The translations under genes were made by a program, and so were the position numbers. The notes below the pieces were generated by a model. That model ran no database searches. It was not told where the DNA came from and worked only from the letters and a program-made list of their open reading frames with translations. This document shows positions 1 through 12,310 of a stretch of 64,000 nt of DNA, one piece after another (position 1 is the stretch's first letter; each line of letters opens with the position of its first letter). Origin of the DNA: Diospyros lotus. Lineage: Eukaryota > Streptophyta > Magnoliopsida > Ericales > Ebenaceae. The stretch is taken from assembly GCF_014633365.1 (NCBI RefSeq), contig NC_068344.1, forward strand, positions 32,367,170-32,431,169, in the 5' to 3' direction.

Positions 1-287
1 AGCTGCTCGAACTTGATGCTGCGGAACATCTTTTGCAGCCTGCCGGCTGCAGCAAGCTTGCATCTTTCCATTTCATAGAGCTCAGAGCGGAAATGGTGGT
101 AAGGCCCCAAGCCCACAAGCCTAGGCACGTAAGCTTGTGGCTTGAAAGCACTTAGAGCTGCAGGGGCACGAAATATTGAAACTGGAACGTCTATATCAAT
201 CATGACCTCTTTCTCGAGGATTTTGCTCACTTGCTTGATCCATCTTTCCTCGCCGGAGCTTGATTCAAGGATTGAAGGTAAGTCCAT
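1..287 (-). CDS. DUF247 (UPF0481) plant protein, 5' end only
   Basis: The first 95 codons of a minus-strand reading frame run off the left edge with no stop. The start is the ATG at 287-285, shortly below a minus-strand TATA box. The N-terminus has the family layout: a short acidic/serine leader, then around residues 55-75 a stretch reading KPQAYVPRLVGLGPYHHF, then ELYEMERCKLAAAGRLQ. That matches the start of Pfam DUF247 (PF03140), where a 'P..VP..V.LGPYHH' motif is followed by 'L..ME.YK...'. Family members are usually 400-550 residues with a C-terminal membrane anchor, so about four fifths of the protein lies outside the window. DUF247 genes form tandem clusters in plants, and members are male determinants of grass self-incompatibility; nothing here shows which role applies. 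A truncated second copy lies at 14251-14433. The identity is well supported by motif; the function is unknown. Confidence 0.85.
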   Translation of the reverse strand, partial: MDLPSILESSSGEERWIKQVSKILEKEVMIDIDVPVSIFRAPAALSAFKPQAYVPRLVGLGPYHHFRSELYEMERCKLAAAGRLQKMFRSIKFEQ

Positions 288-346
288 GTTGGTGATGAGG
301 CTATGCCTTGCTAGCAATTTAGTTAACTTATGAAGATGAAGCCTTG

Positions 347-354
347 CTTATATA
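347..354 (-). promoter_or_regulatory. TATA box of the DUF247 gene
   Basis: On the minus strand the sequence reads CACTATATAAGCAAGG, placing TATATAAG about 60 bases before the ATG at 287. Transcription would start near 320, giving a leader of about 35 bases. The same box is kept upstream of the truncated copy near 14488. Read from sequence; use not shown. Confidence 0.55.
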
Positions 355-1033
355 GTGCTAAAAGGGCAATGCAACCTTTGAAAAAAAGAGTTTTGAAATG
401 GCAACTTTTGACTATATATATATATATGTCTACTTCATTTAAAACATGTTTAGGTACGAGTTTACTCACATATCTGATAATTATAAGATTTTATCATTAT
501 CAATTAATAATTCTAAAAAAAATTTAATTCTTATTTTATTTTGTTTTTGTACTCAGTATTTGAAATTATTGTTTGATGATGTTAATTACGTTAAATATGC
601 CTAATTATTTTCATTATATTCACTTCTAGGAAAGATGGAATTTTCTTCTATATCTTTTCATACTGAAGGCTTAGCTCGATCAAGATAAGCCCTTGTGTGG
701 AACACATGTTTAACAACTTTTAAATATTTCACTGTAAGAGAAATTAATAGAACTCTGGTGAATTGTTATAGCTTGAAGTTGGAATTGATAATATTTTGAT
801 CAAATTAAAATAAAAGAATTACTTATAGCAAGTATAATATAAAATTTATTAATGTTACCTTTTCAATTAATTAATTAAATATTTGAATAATGTTACATAA
901 CAAAGGATAAATCAGAAAGACATTTGACTAACTTGAATTTAAACACTTTAAAATAAGTAATTCACAAAAAAAAAATAACTTGTATTCTTAACACACTACA
1001 TTTTTTTTATTTGTTTATTTACCAAAACAACCA

Positions 1034-1036
<3 letters not shown>

Positions 1037-1066
<30 letters not shown>
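1037..1066. repeat. CT dinucleotide microsatellite
   Basis: An uninterrupted run of about fifteen CT units. Sister runs lie at about 1156-1175, 3900-3932 and 15297-15366 at matching places in the other duplication copies, always just before CCATGTGACAGCCATGG or a close variant. In the third copy the CT block and its flank are themselves duplicated. Short ORFs through these runs are artefacts of the repeat. Confidence 0.9.
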
Positions 1067-1073
<7 letters not shown>

Positions 1074-1472
1074 CTAAATTAGTGAGATAGAATATATTTG
1101 GTGTACAATAATGCTTCCTTAAATAATTCATAATATGCTTGTCTGATTCTCATAGCTCTCTCTCTCTCTCTCTCCACGTGACAGCCATGGAGGGACCATT
1201 CAAACTGTGGTACCTAGGAGGGACCATTCTTTATATATATCACAAGGAAAATGAATGTGCCAGTACATGCATGATAACAAGAAAACGTCACACTGACTAA
1301 TGTCAGATTTTTGAGAGTTCCACAAATATTTCTCACCCTTTTAATTTAATACATAATGATGATAAATATGGGGGTCCTAGCTCATCCTAGCTAGGTTCAT
1401 TTCCATTTATGTTTTTCAACATCACTGCGTAGCTTCTTGTAGGAAAATTCTTCTCAGAATTTGGGTTCTTTT

Positions 1473-1930
1473 TGTAACATTTCGCATCGAGCGATAAAAA
1501 TGATCGAAATAACTTATCCTGATGGACTTACGCGAATTTTCTGGGGGGTCACCCATCCTTAGATTATCCCAGATTAAGCACGCTTAACTTGGGAGTTCTT
1601 TGTCAACATTCAGCCCAAAAAGTATTCAGCTGGTGTTGTATCATTCCTTACTTATTCTCGATATATACTATTCTCCTCTAGGCTCTCAGGATATTACATT
1701 CTCCTCCCCTTAAGCACATGAGCGATAAGAAAGATCGGAACAATTTATCCTAATGGACCTACGCAAACTTTCCAGGGGGGTCACCCATCCTTAGATTACC
1801 CTAGGTCAAGCACGCTTAACTTGGGAGTTCTTTGCCAACATTTAGCCCAAAAAATATGCAGCTGGTATTGTATCCTTCCTTACTTATTCTCGATATATAC
1901 TATTCTCCTCTAAGCTCCCAAGGTATTACA
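1473..1930 (-). mobile_element. Cassandra TRIM retrotransposon, internally deleted
   Basis: Two tandem LTRs of about 220 bp lie on the minus strand, each starting TGTAATA and ending GTTACA or a near variant, separated only by a short purine-rich joint (AAGGGGAGGAG). The flanking target-site duplication CTTTT is at 1468-1472 and 1931-1935. Inside each LTR is a 5S rRNA-like stretch (on the minus strand AAGCGTGCTTAA followed by GGATGGGTGA, the 5S internal promoter region), the hallmark of the Cassandra family. Compared with the complete copy at 22362-23000, the region with the initiator-tRNA-Met primer site is missing. The paralogous DNA at about 7785 and 18778 lacks the element and shows the intact site, confirming the insertion. 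Non-coding. Confidence 0.9.
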
Positions 1931-1935
1931 CTTTT

Positions 1936-2794
1936 AACTGACTTATTTTTGGCGTTTTGCATGGTGCATTAATTTATTTTTCATCTTAATTAACACAATT
2001 TCCCCAACTTCTTTTACCGTTTTCTCATTCCTTATTATATTATTAATAATTTATTTTTTATTTTATTTCAAAAATTATGTGAACAACATTTCATATTCTT
2101 TTCTCTATTTGACTCTTTATTTTATTTATTTATTAATAAACTTCAAATCTATTTATTTTACCTTATATATACTTTTTTACTACTATAATCAATAATTAAA
2201 TACATACATATATAAAATTAATAATTAAATATACAAATCAATAATCAAATATATAAAATAATCAAATACATATATACACAAAATCAATAATTAAATATAC
2301 AAAATAATCAAATGCATACGTACACAAATTCAATAATCAAATATACAAATACACAATATCACTCATCCAATACACAAATAAATAAAAAATTAAAAAAAAT
2401 CACAAACCACAAGTTATTCATTTGTGGAGTTGTTCTACTTGTGTTGCAAGCTACCGGTTGCTTGGAGTTGTCGTTGCCTCTGTTGGTCGCTGCAACTATT
2501 GGATCTTACAGTCGATTTGTTTCTTGTCACGCTTGCACCTCTCTTCTTCGACCAATCCTTCTCTTCTTTGGCCAATGTCATCCTCTTTCGTGATTGATGG
2601 TCGTTGGGGTAGGAGGAAGATGGCGATGCTGTTTTTGAAGATTTTGATGGCCATAGTTGGCAATCCTTTTGAACTTCGTTAGAAATTTGGTGAATCAATT
2701 TGACAATGGCGAGAGCTATTGGAGGTATGATTTTGGGGTTGATTCCCTAAATTTGGCGATGACGATTCAAATAGCAAGCCATTGGAGTTAGCCT
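1936..2794. other. Non-genic stretch with AT-rich minisatellite
   Basis: After the Cassandra element about 60 bases continue the duplicated DNA, then the match to the other copies stops. 2180-2390 is a degenerate short tandem repeat built from CAATAATCAAATATACAAA-like units. 2400-2790 is less repetitive; it has overlapping short ORFs on both strands with no recognisable domain. I see no gene. Confidence 0.6.
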
Positions 2795-3526
2795 AACACT
2801 CAATTCTTAGCAACCCACTCTTTCTTTTGATTTTTTTTTTTATATCCATATCACTTTTTAAATATCTTTAGTTAAAGTTATAATTTTCTTAATTTTGTTT
2901 ATTGGTAACTTAATGTTTTATTATTGTGACAAATATATGTAAGATTTATATTTATAACTACTTGTCATTTTGGTATGTTATTTATATATATATATATTGA
3001 ATGTTAAAACCAAGTGAAAATTGTTGGATTAATTTTTTTTTATTTGATGTAGATACTGATTGGGTTTGGGTTGGGTAGTTATAGATGGGGCCTTGAGCCC
3101 AAATCTCAAGCCTCTGCAAGCAAACTTGTACTCAAACTGTTCATATGAAACAATCCGGTACACCTTTCCTACTTGCAATCGAGCCAGCATTAATTGAGTT
3201 CAAACTTGCAATTGGATTGCTTGAGAAATCAGCCTCATTGCTAGGGGTGTCTAAATTTTTTGATTTTAGACTAAAAATTCATATTAAACTGGAAATGGGG
3301 AATAGGTTAGGTGTGATTTTTTTAGTTTTGATCCAACATTTTATACTCAATTGACATGGGTATGGGCCTAGAAGACATGGGTATTAAAAAAAATCTCCTA
3401 AATTTTTTATCCTACCAATAGAAAAATCTCTCAAATTTCTATTTCTTTTTGTTTATAGGGAATAGATTTCTTTTGAGTGCTTAAGGCATGTCCTAGTTTT
3501 AAGTTATAGATACTTTGTAATTTTGT

Positions 3527-3893
3527 AATGTTTCACTGCAAGATTACTAGAACTCTGGTGAATTGTTATAGCTTGAAGTTGGAATTGATAATATTTTGAT
3601 CAAATTAAAATAAAAGAATTACTTATAGCAAGTATAATATAAAATTTATTAATGTTACTTTTTTAATTAATTAATTAAACATTTGAATAATGTTACATAA
3701 CAAAAGATAAATCAGAAAGATATTTGACTAACTTGAATTTCAACACTTTAAAATAAGTAATTCACAATAAAAAATGACTTCTATTCTTAACACACTATAT
3801 TTTTTTTATTTGTTTATTTACCAAAACAACCATGGAGGGACAGCCATGGAGGGACCCTTAAATAATTCATAATATCCTTATCTGATTCTCATA

Positions 3894-3937
<44 letters not shown>

Positions 3938-5004
3938 TGACAGCCATGGAGGGACCATTTAAACTGTGGTACCTAGGAGGGACCATTCTTTATATATATA
4001 TATATATATATATCACGAGGAAAATGAATATCCCTGTTTATGCATGATAAGAAGCAAACGTCACACTCGCTAATGTCATTTTTTTATAGTTCCACAAAAT
4101 ATTTCTCACCCTTTTAATTTAGTACATAATGATGATAAATATATATGGCGTTCCTTGTAAAATTAGTATTTCATCTTATCATTAGCGATCATGTTTCTAA
4201 TCCTAGGTTTATGCTTGTTGAGATCAAAATACCTAATTCCTAACTTGTGAAAATCACAAGGCAATAAAAAAAGGCTCGATTCCCAAGGGTCACGGTCTCC
4301 AAATTAAAACTTCACTGTCTAGATCCTAGAATCATAAGTCTAGAACGTAACCTCCAAATTTCAACTCAATTGGACAGTAAAACACATTTGATCGTCTGTT
4401 TGATAGCAATTAGGTAGGTAGAAATTGAAATTCGAGTCAAACCACAAGATAATATTAAAATGGCTCGATCCCCAAAGATCCAGGCCTCCAAATCAGGTTT
4501 CCACTATTCAGATCCTAGAACCACAAGTCTCGAACGTACCCTTCAAATTTCAACTCAATCGATTCACAAAACACCGTCTAATCGTTTGATCAACAAAAAA
4601 GTTAGGGAAGAACAAGTTGAACCACAAGGCAGTATGAAAACAACTTAACTCCCAAGGATCTGGGCGTCTAAATCAGATCTCTACTATTTAGATCCTAGAA
4701 CCATAAGTCTAGAACTTACCTTCCAAATTTCAGCTAATCGGATCACAAAATAAAATCCAATCGTCTTTTTAATCATAGTTGCATAGGCAGAAACTGAAAT
4801 CTGAATTCTCCAAGAACTCTTCTATTTTTCTTCTTATTTCTTCTCTTTCTTATGCATGAACTTTATAGCCTAAAAGGCACAAAACCCTAATCTCATTAAG
4901 GGGTATTTTAGTCCCATAAGATAAAAATATTTGTGATAGAAATTAAATCATCCTTTTAAAAATACACAATTATTACTGGGCCATTCTCCGACTAAGAGGG
5001 AAGC
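3527..5004. repeat. Segmental duplication, copy 2 (left part)
   Basis: Restarts at sequence equivalent to position 722 of copy 1 and runs in the same order, so copies 1 and 2 are head-to-tail. It lacks the DUF247 coding start. From about 4170 it continues into DNA matching about 17620-18700 of copy 3. It is split at 5004 by a solo LTR and resumes at about 7709. Confidence 0.8.
4255..4809. repeat. About 180-bp tandem repeat, three units
   Basis: Three consecutive, diverged units of roughly 180-188 bp begin near 4255, 4441 and 4622. Each opens with CACAAGGCA or CACAAGATA, then CTCGAT or AACTC with CCCAA, then AGATCCTAGAA and AGTCTAGAAC or a variant, then TTTCAACTCAAT-like sequence and AAACACC. 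The same array is present at about 17972-18505 in duplication copy 3, so it predates the duplication. An ORF at 4460-4648 is only a chance frame through it. Unit size is close to one nucleosome repeat. Confidence 0.7.
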
Positions 5005-7703
5005 TGTAATACCCGAGAATTTCTAAAGGACTCAAGAGTAAATTATTTTTGGGTAAAAATTAAATTTACAGATAAATTGAGGTTATAAGGTAATTTTTTA
5101 CCGTTATGAATGTCGAATCGACTACAAGAAATGCTCTGGAGCCAAAGTGCCTAAGAAAAATGATATGGTATTAACAAAAATTTCAAGCCATGATTTATAG
5201 CATCGAAAGAAATTGGATCAAAAATAATTTTCGGTATAGTTAAAATACAGCTATGGTTTAGGATGAAAAACTGAATTGTCGTAGGAGACTTCCGGGAAGT
5301 TAACCAAACTCTCAGGGGGCTCCGATTTTATGTAAGGATCAACCCTAAAGTGGTTTCAAGATGAAACAAAGGGGTTTATGGTCAAAACATAAATTTGGGC
5401 CTAAGTGTAATTTCTTAAATTTGCCTGAGGGAGGTCGAAATGGCACTTTTTTGGAATCTTCAGGGATGCAATGAAAATTATAGACCTTGTGGGTCGTAAT
5501 GACACTATTGGGAAGCTCAGGGGCTTCAAGGAAAAGACCAAAGTGTAAAATGGAAAGAGATTGAGGTCAAAGTGCAATTTTGCAAAATTTTGCAAAGGGA
5601 AATCTGCCATGGCCGACCAAGCTACCACCAACACCTCCCATCACCGAATTCCGTGGTAAAAGACTCGAGGGAGTGGGTTGAGGGGCCTCAGAGCTAGGTT
5701 TGGGCCGGCAATCGATCGTGTTGTCAACAAAAATGGCCAAATTTCGACCGAAAGTGGCCGAAATTTTGGGCTACTGTAATTGAATTTTTGGGGGCTCTCA
5801 TCGTGGTTTTTGGCTCGATTTGGGGAAGGTGGAAGCATTTAAGGCTTTGGATTGACCAGCCACGAGCGTTGCAAGGGTCGGGGAGGATTTAAGAGATGGC
5901 CGAATGAAGTAAAACATTAATCTCTCGAATCCGAGAGTTTGGGGAAAAATTAAGGAACAAGGATAAGGGGATTTTATTCTCCACACTTAGAGGGTCATTT
6001 CTAGAAAATTTGAGCGAGTTTCGTCAAGATTTGAGGGAGATACGAAGCTTCGTCGAAAAATCGAGCTTCGCTGAAATTTGGATTTAACCAGTTGGACAAA
6101 GGCCCCGATCAAGGAGTTTGAAGCTATGATCCTGTAGATAATGAAAAGAGGAAGGCGTAAGTTCAAACGGGAGGCAAAATGAAGCTCAAACAAAGGAGAA
6201 AAAGTTGAAAAACCAGAACTGGTCACGGTCGTGCGTAAGGAAAAAGATCGACGCGTGTAACACACGTGCCAGAAGGCAGTGCACGTGGAGGCGTGTAAAG
6301 GACTTTGAGGCGGCACGTACAAGCGCTTCCGGTGGTGAAAAATTCCAAAAAAAATTCCAAAAATGAGAGAAAAATAATATAAAGGTGTTTGTGCAAAAAA
6401 AATTTGGTGTTTACCTTCCAGGTTTCTTTGATTTCGCACAAACCAGTCTCGTAATGCGTGTAATCAAAGCATTGGGTAAGTTCTGAAATTTTATTTTTAA
6501 AATTATTAGAATATTATGAATTGTTGTGCAAAAATATTGGAGAAAATGTTTAAGGTATTCATTTGAAATATTAAGAGAGGAAAATGGAAGAAATTATGGA
6601 AAAATTATGAAAAATAGATATTTATGTTCATTTGAAATAAATATAGTGCATAGGGATCTTTGTGGCTCAAGGTTGAGCGGTTGTACGATTTTCGAGACTT
6701 GGCACGCAAATTGAGGCATTGCGCATTTTTCAAGGTATTTTGAATTATGTGCAAAATGTGAGTAATTTTTTCCAAAAACTCATATGTGCTATGTTGAGCA
6801 TAATAGTCATGAAATTTATGATCATTTTGCCATATTGTTCATATACTATTGCATGGAAAGTCATGATTTTCACATGGCATTATATTATTAGCATATTGAT
6901 ACTTGTGCATTGGGATAGGATGTCGTCCTGATAGTGTAACCGTAATTCCTCAAGGATGATTGATGGAACAACGTTAGGATTATCCTAAAAGCAGGTCAGG
7001 ATTTTGTCTAGGGTTCCGTGCGAGGTTGGTGGGCTAGGGAAGTTATACTATGACATATGATTGTTCATGTTATTGCATCATGCATCCATGTATCATATTT
7101 TTAAACCCTCGATAGAATATTCATCTTCTAATCGGATTATGCCCCTGGAACATTCAAACGTTTTAGATATGACTTGCAATTTAGACATGAAAGTGATTGA
7201 GACGTGACGGCACGTGATGACGTGTTTGATGAATTCAGTATGTGGTTTCAGTATTTTGCTTCATCATGAAGAGACGGATATGTTTTTGATCTTATACTCT
7301 TTTGATGATTAGTCTTGTACTATGTAAGAGTGTTATGTATTCGAGTGATGTTTGGAGGAACCGATCATGTAATATTATTCAATATTATTGACGTATTATT
7401 TGATCGTATATGAGGTATTCAGTTAGTATATTTGAAAGATAAGTCTCCATGCATTTTGTATTTGAAGATATACTATGATACGGATTCTTATGTTATAATT
7501 TAAGTGAATTCAGTTATGTACCACATCAGATTTTGATTATTGCTTCCACATTTATGATGATTATATGTTTTAGTTTATTGATTTTTATTTTGGTATAATG
7601 AGAAGGTAGAATAAGATTATCAGGAAATGATTTATATTAAATTTATGTTAAAAATATATATATTTTTAAATTATTTAATGATTGAAAAAAATGGAGTGTT
7701 AGA
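5005..7703 (+). mobile_element. Solo LTR, family starting TGTAATACCCG (copy f)
   Basis: About 2.7 kb starting TGTAATACCCGAG and ending GTGTTAGA (relatives end GCGTTACA). It is flanked by GAAGC on the left and AAAGC on the right, a 4/5 matching five-base TSD. The uninterrupted host sequence is seen in duplication copy 3 near 18695 (AAGGAAGCCTGACCC). Two relatives in this window share the order of sequence blocks: 26073-38394 and 56381-61989. No primer site, gag or pol follows, so it is a solo LTR of a Ty3-type element; lineage (Tekay/Del-like by LTR size and ends) is a guess. ORFs inside on the minus strand have no recognisable domain. Confidence 0.75.
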
Positions 7704-7708
7704 AAAGC

Positions 7709-8820
7709 CCAACCCAACAATGTCCAATTATGTTTTTTAACATCATTATGAAGCTTCTTGTAGAAAAATTCTTCCGAGAATTGGGGTTCTTTTAGCTGAC
7801 TTACTTTTGGGAAGAAACACGTTTTCCTACATTTTGCCATGGTGCATTAATTGCTCCATTGACTTACCCATCTTTAACACGCTTACCTTAACACCCAATT
7901 CTTAGCAACCCCCTGTTTCTTTTGTATTTTATTTTTATATCCACATTACTTTTTAAATATCTTTAGTTAAAATTATAATTTTCTTAATTTTTTTATTGAT
8001 AACTTAGAATCCGTTGACATTATTTTTCATAAAAAATATATATTTTTCATCCAAATTCATATTTTTGAGGTGTTTGATTGATATTATTTTTCATAAAAAA
8101 TGTTTCCAACTTTAACTCACGAACCTCATTTTCCTCAAAAAGTTGAAAAACATTTTCTTTGGGAAGATAGATTTTATTTTTCAGGTAATTGACATTTCCA
8201 TTCACGTCTTCTCCCATTCTCGTCTTTCTCTCTCCCCACCAGCAAAATATGGAAAACAACCCAAAATCTCTCTCATTTCTCTATATAAATCATCTTTCCC
8301 CTCTCTCTGCAAAACTCGCTCAAACAGGTTACAGGTATGGCTATTTTCGAGCAATGAGTTTCAACAAAAATGAAATTTGTGACTATATATATACATATAT
8401 ATATATATTTGCTCTCTCTACTAAATTTCTTCACATTTACTTTTTCAAGGATAAAAGGAGAAAGCAGTAGAAGAACTGAAGTGGGTTTCTGATGTATGAT
8501 TTTGTACACTGTTTATTTGCAGAAATTTGTTATGGGCTATACCTTATTTTTAGGTATTGATTTTGATTTCATTATTTTGATCCTTCTACATACTATTACA
8601 ATGTATTGTATCATGTTCTTTTGTTTTTTGTTTTTTCTTTTTTCTGCATAGGAAAAATGAAAACAGAATACTTAACATTGAAGAATGTGAAATCGAATTA
8701 TGTCCGCTTACCGTGGAAAATTCTGGTCTTACAGAAAAAACAGTGTACAGAATCGTCACAGATTAATAGTTCTTCAACTTCTTCTATTTCACTAAAATGC
8801 AAGGAAAAAAATGAAAAACA
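7709..8820. other. Duplication copy 2, right part, then unassigned DNA
   Basis: 7709-8001 resumes the duplicated block (compare 18700-19000), including the empty site for the Cassandra element near 7785. After 8002 the match ends abruptly. 8069-8200 has AATGTTTCC/AAAACATTTTC-type sequence typical of small hAT-like MITEs, but I cannot define its ends. 8385-8408 is a TA-rich microsatellite. 8645-8770 contains an open stretch reading ENSGLTEKTVYRIV, which resembles a helix-turn-helix of the kind found in mariner-type transposases; this is weak evidence for a fragment. Confidence 0.4.
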
Positions 8821-9692
8821 TGTTGGGACGAAAGCACTTACAAAACAAGGTTAGTGCACAATAATAATTGAACTAGAAACAAACAATACACAAAGTAAAG
8901 ATCAGAAAACCTCATTTTGGAAATGACAGTTACGAAGACTGCTCCAAGGCTTAGATTTGGTATGTCCGTTCACTACTTTGGTAACGCGAACGAATAGAGA
9001 CCACAAAGCTACAAAGAAACTCCCAAACTGACAGCCCAAAAAACCCCCCAACACCTCTCAACCGAAACAGCACGAAACCCTCTCTCCCCAATCGATCAAA
9101 GCCACATAAAATAGGTCACCACAAAAGTTGATCGGTCACAAAGACGGTGGGTCAAAATCACAAAGTCAATAGAGAAAGCTTACCCGTAAAAAAGACACAA
9201 GTCTCGAATATGTAAACGTTGAGATCGGCATCGAATGATTGCCTTTCGCATACAAGAAAAGGCTGCCGCAAGAATGGAAGGATAGATCAACCCACAAAAG
9301 TCAAGAAGACCCAATCACAATTGGTCGAACATAAAAGGTGAGACAGAAGCAATCGACCAAGGAAGAGAACACTAAGAAGTTAAGGTTTCGACCATGAGAG
9401 AGAAACACCAACAGAGGGCCACACAATGGCCTTATATATGATAGCTTTAGGGCTAAGCAAAGTGGGATTGGGCTTCAACAAGATGGGCTCCTTCATATCT
9501 TGAGCAAATGGGCTAAAGCTCGTTTCTCCTCCAAATATATGATTAAGGGCTTGTGGCCCATCTTCTAAAATGGGTTGCCAAAAGATGGTGACGCATTTGG
9601 GTTCTTCAATCATGGGTCAAAACCTATGAAGATAAAACCTACCCAAAAAATCGTCACAGCTTTGGGTCTCATTAGGAAACACAAACCCAACA
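8821..9692 (-). mobile_element. Solo LTR, family starting TGTTGGGTTTGTG
   Basis: On the minus strand this 872-bp segment starts TGTTGGGTTTGTGTTTCC and ends CGTCCCAACA. The flanking five bases are AAACA (8816-8820) and GAACA (9693-9697), a 4/5 match. A relative in opposite orientation lies at 55480-56296 with a perfect TSD. No internal retroelement region is present. The TG...CA ends and size suit a copia-type LTR. The ORF at 9380-9613 is inside the LTR and has no known domain. Confidence 0.75.
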
Positions 9693-11193
9693 GAACAATA
9701 CCTAAAATTAAAAAAAATCTGAAATGAAATTGTGTGGGTTTATAGTGGATCACAACGTTTTCCCTTTTATTAAGTGAAATATGATTTTAAATAAACACCT
9801 CAAGTAAGAGTAACTTTTTTCTAGAAAATTTGCGAATTAGCTTTTGACTCCTATATTCAGTTTACCTATATATAGGGGTGTCCATTTGGTTATAATCGAA
9901 TTGAACTAACAAAATTTAACTAATCGAACTGAACCAAACATAGGTCTATAACCCAACCAAACTAACCGAACCGTTACTCTAATTGAAATAACCAAAATCG
10001 AAATAACTGAATTTTGATTTGCTCTAACCGAACCGAAAACTGAACCAAAATTATTGCCAAAAAATCAAACCAAACCGAACCACTTAACACAATAACCAAC
10101 CTAACTGAAATCGATCACCAAAAACTGACCCGAAGAAACCAAACTAACTGAATTCAAATACAAGAAATCTGTTGGTTGGTGGCTGCTGTTAGCCTACTGT
10201 TACTGCTACCCTATGAAATATAATAGAACTTCCTATCTATCTCTAACAAAGTAACAATGAAACAGAACTATGTAGATGCAAATGCTACTTCTATTTAGGG
10301 GTGTTTGTCAAAGAAATATAACAGAACTTCCTAATTCCTATCTATCTTTAACAATGAAACATGTTGCTGCTATAGCTACAAAAAAATGGCATAAACACCA
10401 TATAAAAAACTTTCTAGCTAAACATATTCTCCCTTAGTCAAAAAAATGGCATAAAAACCATACATATGAGCATTATCAAAATCCATAAACAACACTGTTG
10501 AACATATGTTACATTTTCCCTCACATACAAAAAATGAAACCTACTGCTATCTTTACTCTATAGAGTTTGACATCTGTTGAAATTTGAACATAACCTCACA
10601 TAGATCACATTCAAATACAAAGGATGAAACATACGTTGATAGACTTTAGTTAGAAGAAACACACATTAAGTTTTGGTGGTGGGTGTTGATGATGTTGTAA
10701 TGCATAATTGTAGGCACCTACCTTAGAAGAAACAACCTATTAATTAATATAGAAAATATTAGACTTTAGTTATCAAGACTAAGGTATTTTGGAATTCAAA
10801 AGTTTTGCAATGCTCTGCAAACAATCACACCAAAAACAAACATGCAAAGGTCATGAACCATTGACTGGAATAACAAACGAATCATATCTCCCTTGAAAAG
10901 GATCTTCTGCACCTTCAATTAGTTTCATGGCCTGACCTATTCATGCAGCAAAATCAATCATGAAGCGCATAGCATTGATATAGGTTAAGTCCCGCCCTAT
11001 GACATTGAGCCACACAAAAAGTGGACCATGCTCCACATAGACAAAGTTTTGCAAAGTAGAAGCAAATACATTCCATTTTAAGAGAAGTATCATCATTTTG
11101 TAATTACCCGTACAAACAAAGACATTAAGACAACCAGGAATCTAAATTAGTTACTATATATAATACGACAATTATATTTAAGATTCATATTTA

Positions 11194-11307
11194 GGTGATA
11201 TAGACCTTCATCTGAAACACTTCCATTTGGATCATTTACTTCATGGTCTTCATCTGGAATCCATTCACCTTCTTCTAGTTCCTCAAGAGTCAAGACCATC
11301 ATTTCCT
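11194..11307 (-). pseudogene. Exon-like fragment inside the hAT element
   Basis: On the minus strand a TTTGCAG acceptor at about 11307 is followed by an open stretch beginning with ATG and reading EELEEGEWIPDEDHEVNDP, a very acidic sequence with no stop for over 30 residues. Further upstream on the same strand a possible donor (CTGACAGAG|GTTAGAG near 11675) ends a CT-rich leader, so a spliced minus-strand transcript starting near the right terminus is conceivable. It could be the N-terminus of the element's lost transposase or a captured host exon. I do not recognise the family. Confidence 0.35.
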
Positions 11308-11910
11308 GCAAATTGATTAAACATGGAATCCACTTCTATCACATTACACAACTAAACAATGTTGGGATAAAAATACATGCCTGAAATTTTGCAACTATTC
11401 TGTATTATGAGAAGTGTAGAGCAGAGGATCCCTTATGGAGATTCTATAGCAAGTTCAATAGCCTCATTTCCTTATACAACCTAAGATGTTTCGAAAAGAA
11501 CAAGTAGTGATTCTAGTGAATCCCAACATAATAGAGAATGGTAACAACATAATGAAATGAGAAAGATAATGTGTTGAGAGGCCCCCTTGAGACAACAACA
11601 AACAAACCCCCAAACCCATAACTAAAAGTCAAAAAAATTTAAAAAATCTGAAACCCTAACATAAGGAAAATTAAACTCTAACCTCTGTCAGTCGTAGGAG
11701 TGGCTGAGTGGGTCTATCGTCGGTGATATCGTGGGAACAAAAGGAATCAAACTAACCAACGCCCAATAATCGATAGGATTTAGGTTTAGGGTTTTGGTTA
11801 GGAGTAGAACGGAATGAGGCAAGGAGCTAACCAACGGTGACTAATCGACGGATGGTAAGGCTTCTCTCAATTTCGATTAGGATGGAAATGGATTAGGGTT
11901 TCTCTCTCCC

Positions 11911-12310
11911 TTGAATGCTAAAAGATTCAAACTCACTTCCAAACTCACATCTGTCAACGTCTGACGACAAAGGGAAAGGTGACGACGACGAAGGAAGTAC
12001 CGGAAGGAATTGACAGCGATGGTTGGGTACTAGGGTTTCCCTCTCTCTCTCTCTAGTTGCATTCGAATTGAAGACTCTTGAACATAACACAAATACAATG
12101 GATTGGATTTGGTTTCCCTTGAACGCTAAAAGATTCAAACTCACGTCTGTCAACGTCTAACGACAAAGGGAAAGGCGATGAAGGAAGTACCGAAAGGAAT
12201 TGACAGCGATGGTTGGGTACTAGGGTTTCCCCCTCTCTCTCTCTCTCTCTAGTTGCATTCGAATTGAAGACTCTTGAACATAACACAAATACAATGGATT
12301 GGATTTGGTT
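11911..12310. repeat. Tandem duplication of about 200 bp within the hAT element
   Basis: Two direct copies meet at about 12118. Both hold GCTAAAAGATTCAAACTCAC, GACAAAGGGAAAGG, GCGATGGTTGGGTACTAGGG, a CT microsatellite, and CAATGGATTGGATTTGGTTT. They differ by a few substitutions and small indels. The overlapping minus-strand ORFs here (11893-12415) are repeats of the same leader-like sequence, not genes. Confidence 0.8.

Larger units (their letters stand above)
97..3526. repeat. Segmental duplication, copy 1 (DUF247 start plus upstream DNA)
   Basis: This is the first of three diverged copies of one stretch. From about 97 to 1470 it matches 14251-15510. From about 722 it matches the block starting at 3527. 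After the Cassandra element (1473-1930) the match resumes, and 2795-3526 matches about 18890-19790. Landmarks shared by the copies include the phrases AGCTTGAAGTTGGAATTGAT and CATGTCCTAGTTTTAAGTTA and a long CT microsatellite beside CAGCCATGGAGGGACC. No coding potential is seen outside the DUF247 start. The copies differ by many substitutions and insertions, so the duplication is not recent. Confidence 0.8.
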
